The notes beneath the pieces are model-generated. The model worked only from the letters and a program-made list of their open reading frames with translations, was not told the DNA's origin and made no database searches. A DNA stretch of 5,205 nt from Modestobacter sp. (GTDB taxonomy: Bacteria > Actinomycetota > Actinomycetes > Mycobacteriales > Geodermatophilaceae): the NCBI GenBank assembly GCA_025965635.1, contig JAOPWO010000372.1, positions 1 to 5,205 on the forward strand. The letters are read 5' to 3'. The translations under genes were made by a program, and so were the position numbers. Positions 4,416 through 5,205 of this stretch are shown here, piece by piece (positions within the stretch are counted from its first letter, which is position 1; the number at the start of each line of letters is the position of its first letter).

Positions 4416-5205
4416 CTACTTGAGGGCGTCCTTGGCCTTCTGCAGCAGGCTCGTACCCGGAGCCGGCGGGGTGCCGTAGAGGCGCGGGTCCGGCGGGGGC
4501 AGGATCGGTGCGTCGGCGTGCGCGGCGATCGGGGCGGCGCGCAGCACGTTGTCCGTCCCGTCCAGCGCCGGGCCCGAGGCCCAGGGGCCGTTGGCGGCCT
4601 CGGGGCCGTCGGAGGCGTCGATGAAGGTGTAGGCGAACTCGGGGATCTCCTCGTCGAGCGGGAACGCCTCCGGCACCGGGATGCCGTCGAGCCCGTCGGC
4701 CTTCAGCTGCTCCATCGCGGCCAGCCACTGCTGCTGGTGCATGTGGTCGCGGGTGAGCAGGAAGCGGAGCAGGTCCTTCACGCCCGGGTCGTCGGTCATG
4801 TTCCACAGCCGGGCCACCTGGAGGCGGCCCTGCATCTCGGCGGTGGCGTTGTAGGAGAAGTCCGCGTAGAGGTTGCCGCTGGCGGTGACGTACGCACCGG
4901 TCCACGGGTTGCCCATGCTGTCCATGTAGGACGCGCCACCCCCGTTGACGATCGGGTGCTGCGGGTTGTGCTGGCCGTAGCCGGCCGCGGCCTCCTTGGT
5001 GCGGTCCGCGGCATCCGGCTTGAGCGGCATGTGGTCCAGCAGCCGGTCGATGCAGGTCACGATCATCTCGACGTGGGCCAGCTCCTCGGTGCCGATCGCC
5101 AGGAGCATGTCCTTGTACTTGCCGGGCAGCCGGCAGTTCCAGCCCTGCAGCAGGTACTGGGTGGCGACGGTCATCTCGCCCCACTGACCGCCGAGCACCT
5201 CCTGC
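4416..5205 (-). CDS. Manganese (non-heme) catalase, N-terminus outside window
   Basis: The frame is open from the window edge (5205) to TAG at 4418-4416. It gives about 262 residues of a protein whose family is usually near 270-300, so roughly the first 25-30 residues are missing. It disproportionates hydrogen peroxide at a dimanganese centre in a four-helix bundle. Counting from the GTG codon at 5198, all five metal ligands can be placed against the Lactobacillus plantarum enzyme: Glu8 (GGQWGEM), Glu39 and His42 (GTEELAHVEM), Glu121 (EMQGRLQVAR) and His154 (RDHMHQ). Tyr15 matches the outer-sphere tyrosine. The C-terminal part has the usual FIDASDG and PDPRLYGTPP stretches and a Lys-rich end. 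GTG 5198 is not the true start, since Gln-Glu before it continue the conserved helix. No signal peptide can be judged. The small membrane protein gene follows on the same strand. Confidence 0.95.
   Translation of the reverse strand, partial: QEVLGGQWGEMTVATQYLLQGWNCRLPGKYKDMLLAIGTEELAHVEMIVTCIDRLLDHMPLKPDAADRTKEAAAGYGQHNPQHPIVNGGGASYMDSMGNPWTGAYVTASGNLYADFSYNATAEMQGRLQVARLWNMTDDPGVKDLLRFLLTRDHMHQQQWLAAMEQLKADGLDGIPVPEAFPLDEEIPEFAYTFIDASDGPEAANGPWASGPALDGTDNVLRAAPIAAHADAPILPPPDPRLYGTPPAPGTSLLQKAKDALK

Noticed and set aside
4416..5184. The upstream part of the 402-codon minus-strand frame ending at 3976, as one long fusion protein
   Set aside because: This part overlaps the manganese catalase in another frame, and the catalase has all ligands. 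Only the last 109 codons after the GGAGG site are plausible coding.

Overview
The window is very GC-rich with strong third-position G/C and frequent GTG starts, which points to an actinobacterium. The mix of genes (manganese catalase, MctC-type acetate symporter, Rieske protein) would fit a stress-tolerant soil or rock-surface lineage such as Geodermatophilaceae, but that placement is inference only. Coding is dense. The longest gene-free stretch is about 160 bases (1723-1882), so no gap exceeds 300 bases.

Layout. (1) Bases 2-340, plus strand: the C-terminal end of a major facilitator transporter, cut by the window edge. (2) Bases 388-1722, minus strand, convergent with it: a 444-residue Rieske [2Fe-2S] protein built like a ring-hydroxylating oxygenase. 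Its cluster ligands are intact, but it carries a second, ligand-free Rieske-like segment, and its mononuclear-iron histidines appear to be Arg and Pro. (3) Bases 1723-1882: a divergent promoter region with a tandem 11-bp repeat and a CRP/GlxR-like GTGA-N6-TCAC palindrome. (4) Bases 1883-3902, plus strand: a two-gene unit, a DUF485 (YjcH-like) small membrane protein overlapping by 8 bases an ActP/MctC-type sodium:acetate symporter. (5) A long hairpin at 3914-3951, probably the terminator of that unit. (6) Minus strand: a 5'-truncated manganese catalase (4416-5205), followed downstream by a long inverted repeat (4340-4393) and a 109-residue two-helix membrane protein of unknown function (3976-4305).

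The DUF485/symporter pair is a known functional unit for uptake of acetate and similar short monocarboxylates, and the palindrome upstream suggests cAMP-type control as in the E. coli acs-yjcH-actP operon. The catalase detoxifies peroxide without heme. The small membrane protein may share its transcript. The Rieske gene is divergent from the symporter operon and has no visible reductase or ferredoxin partner here.

The most unusual item is the Rieske protein, which looks like an oxygenase scaffold with its oxygen-activating iron site lost. No CRISPR, mobile element, tRNA, rRNA or phage signature was seen.
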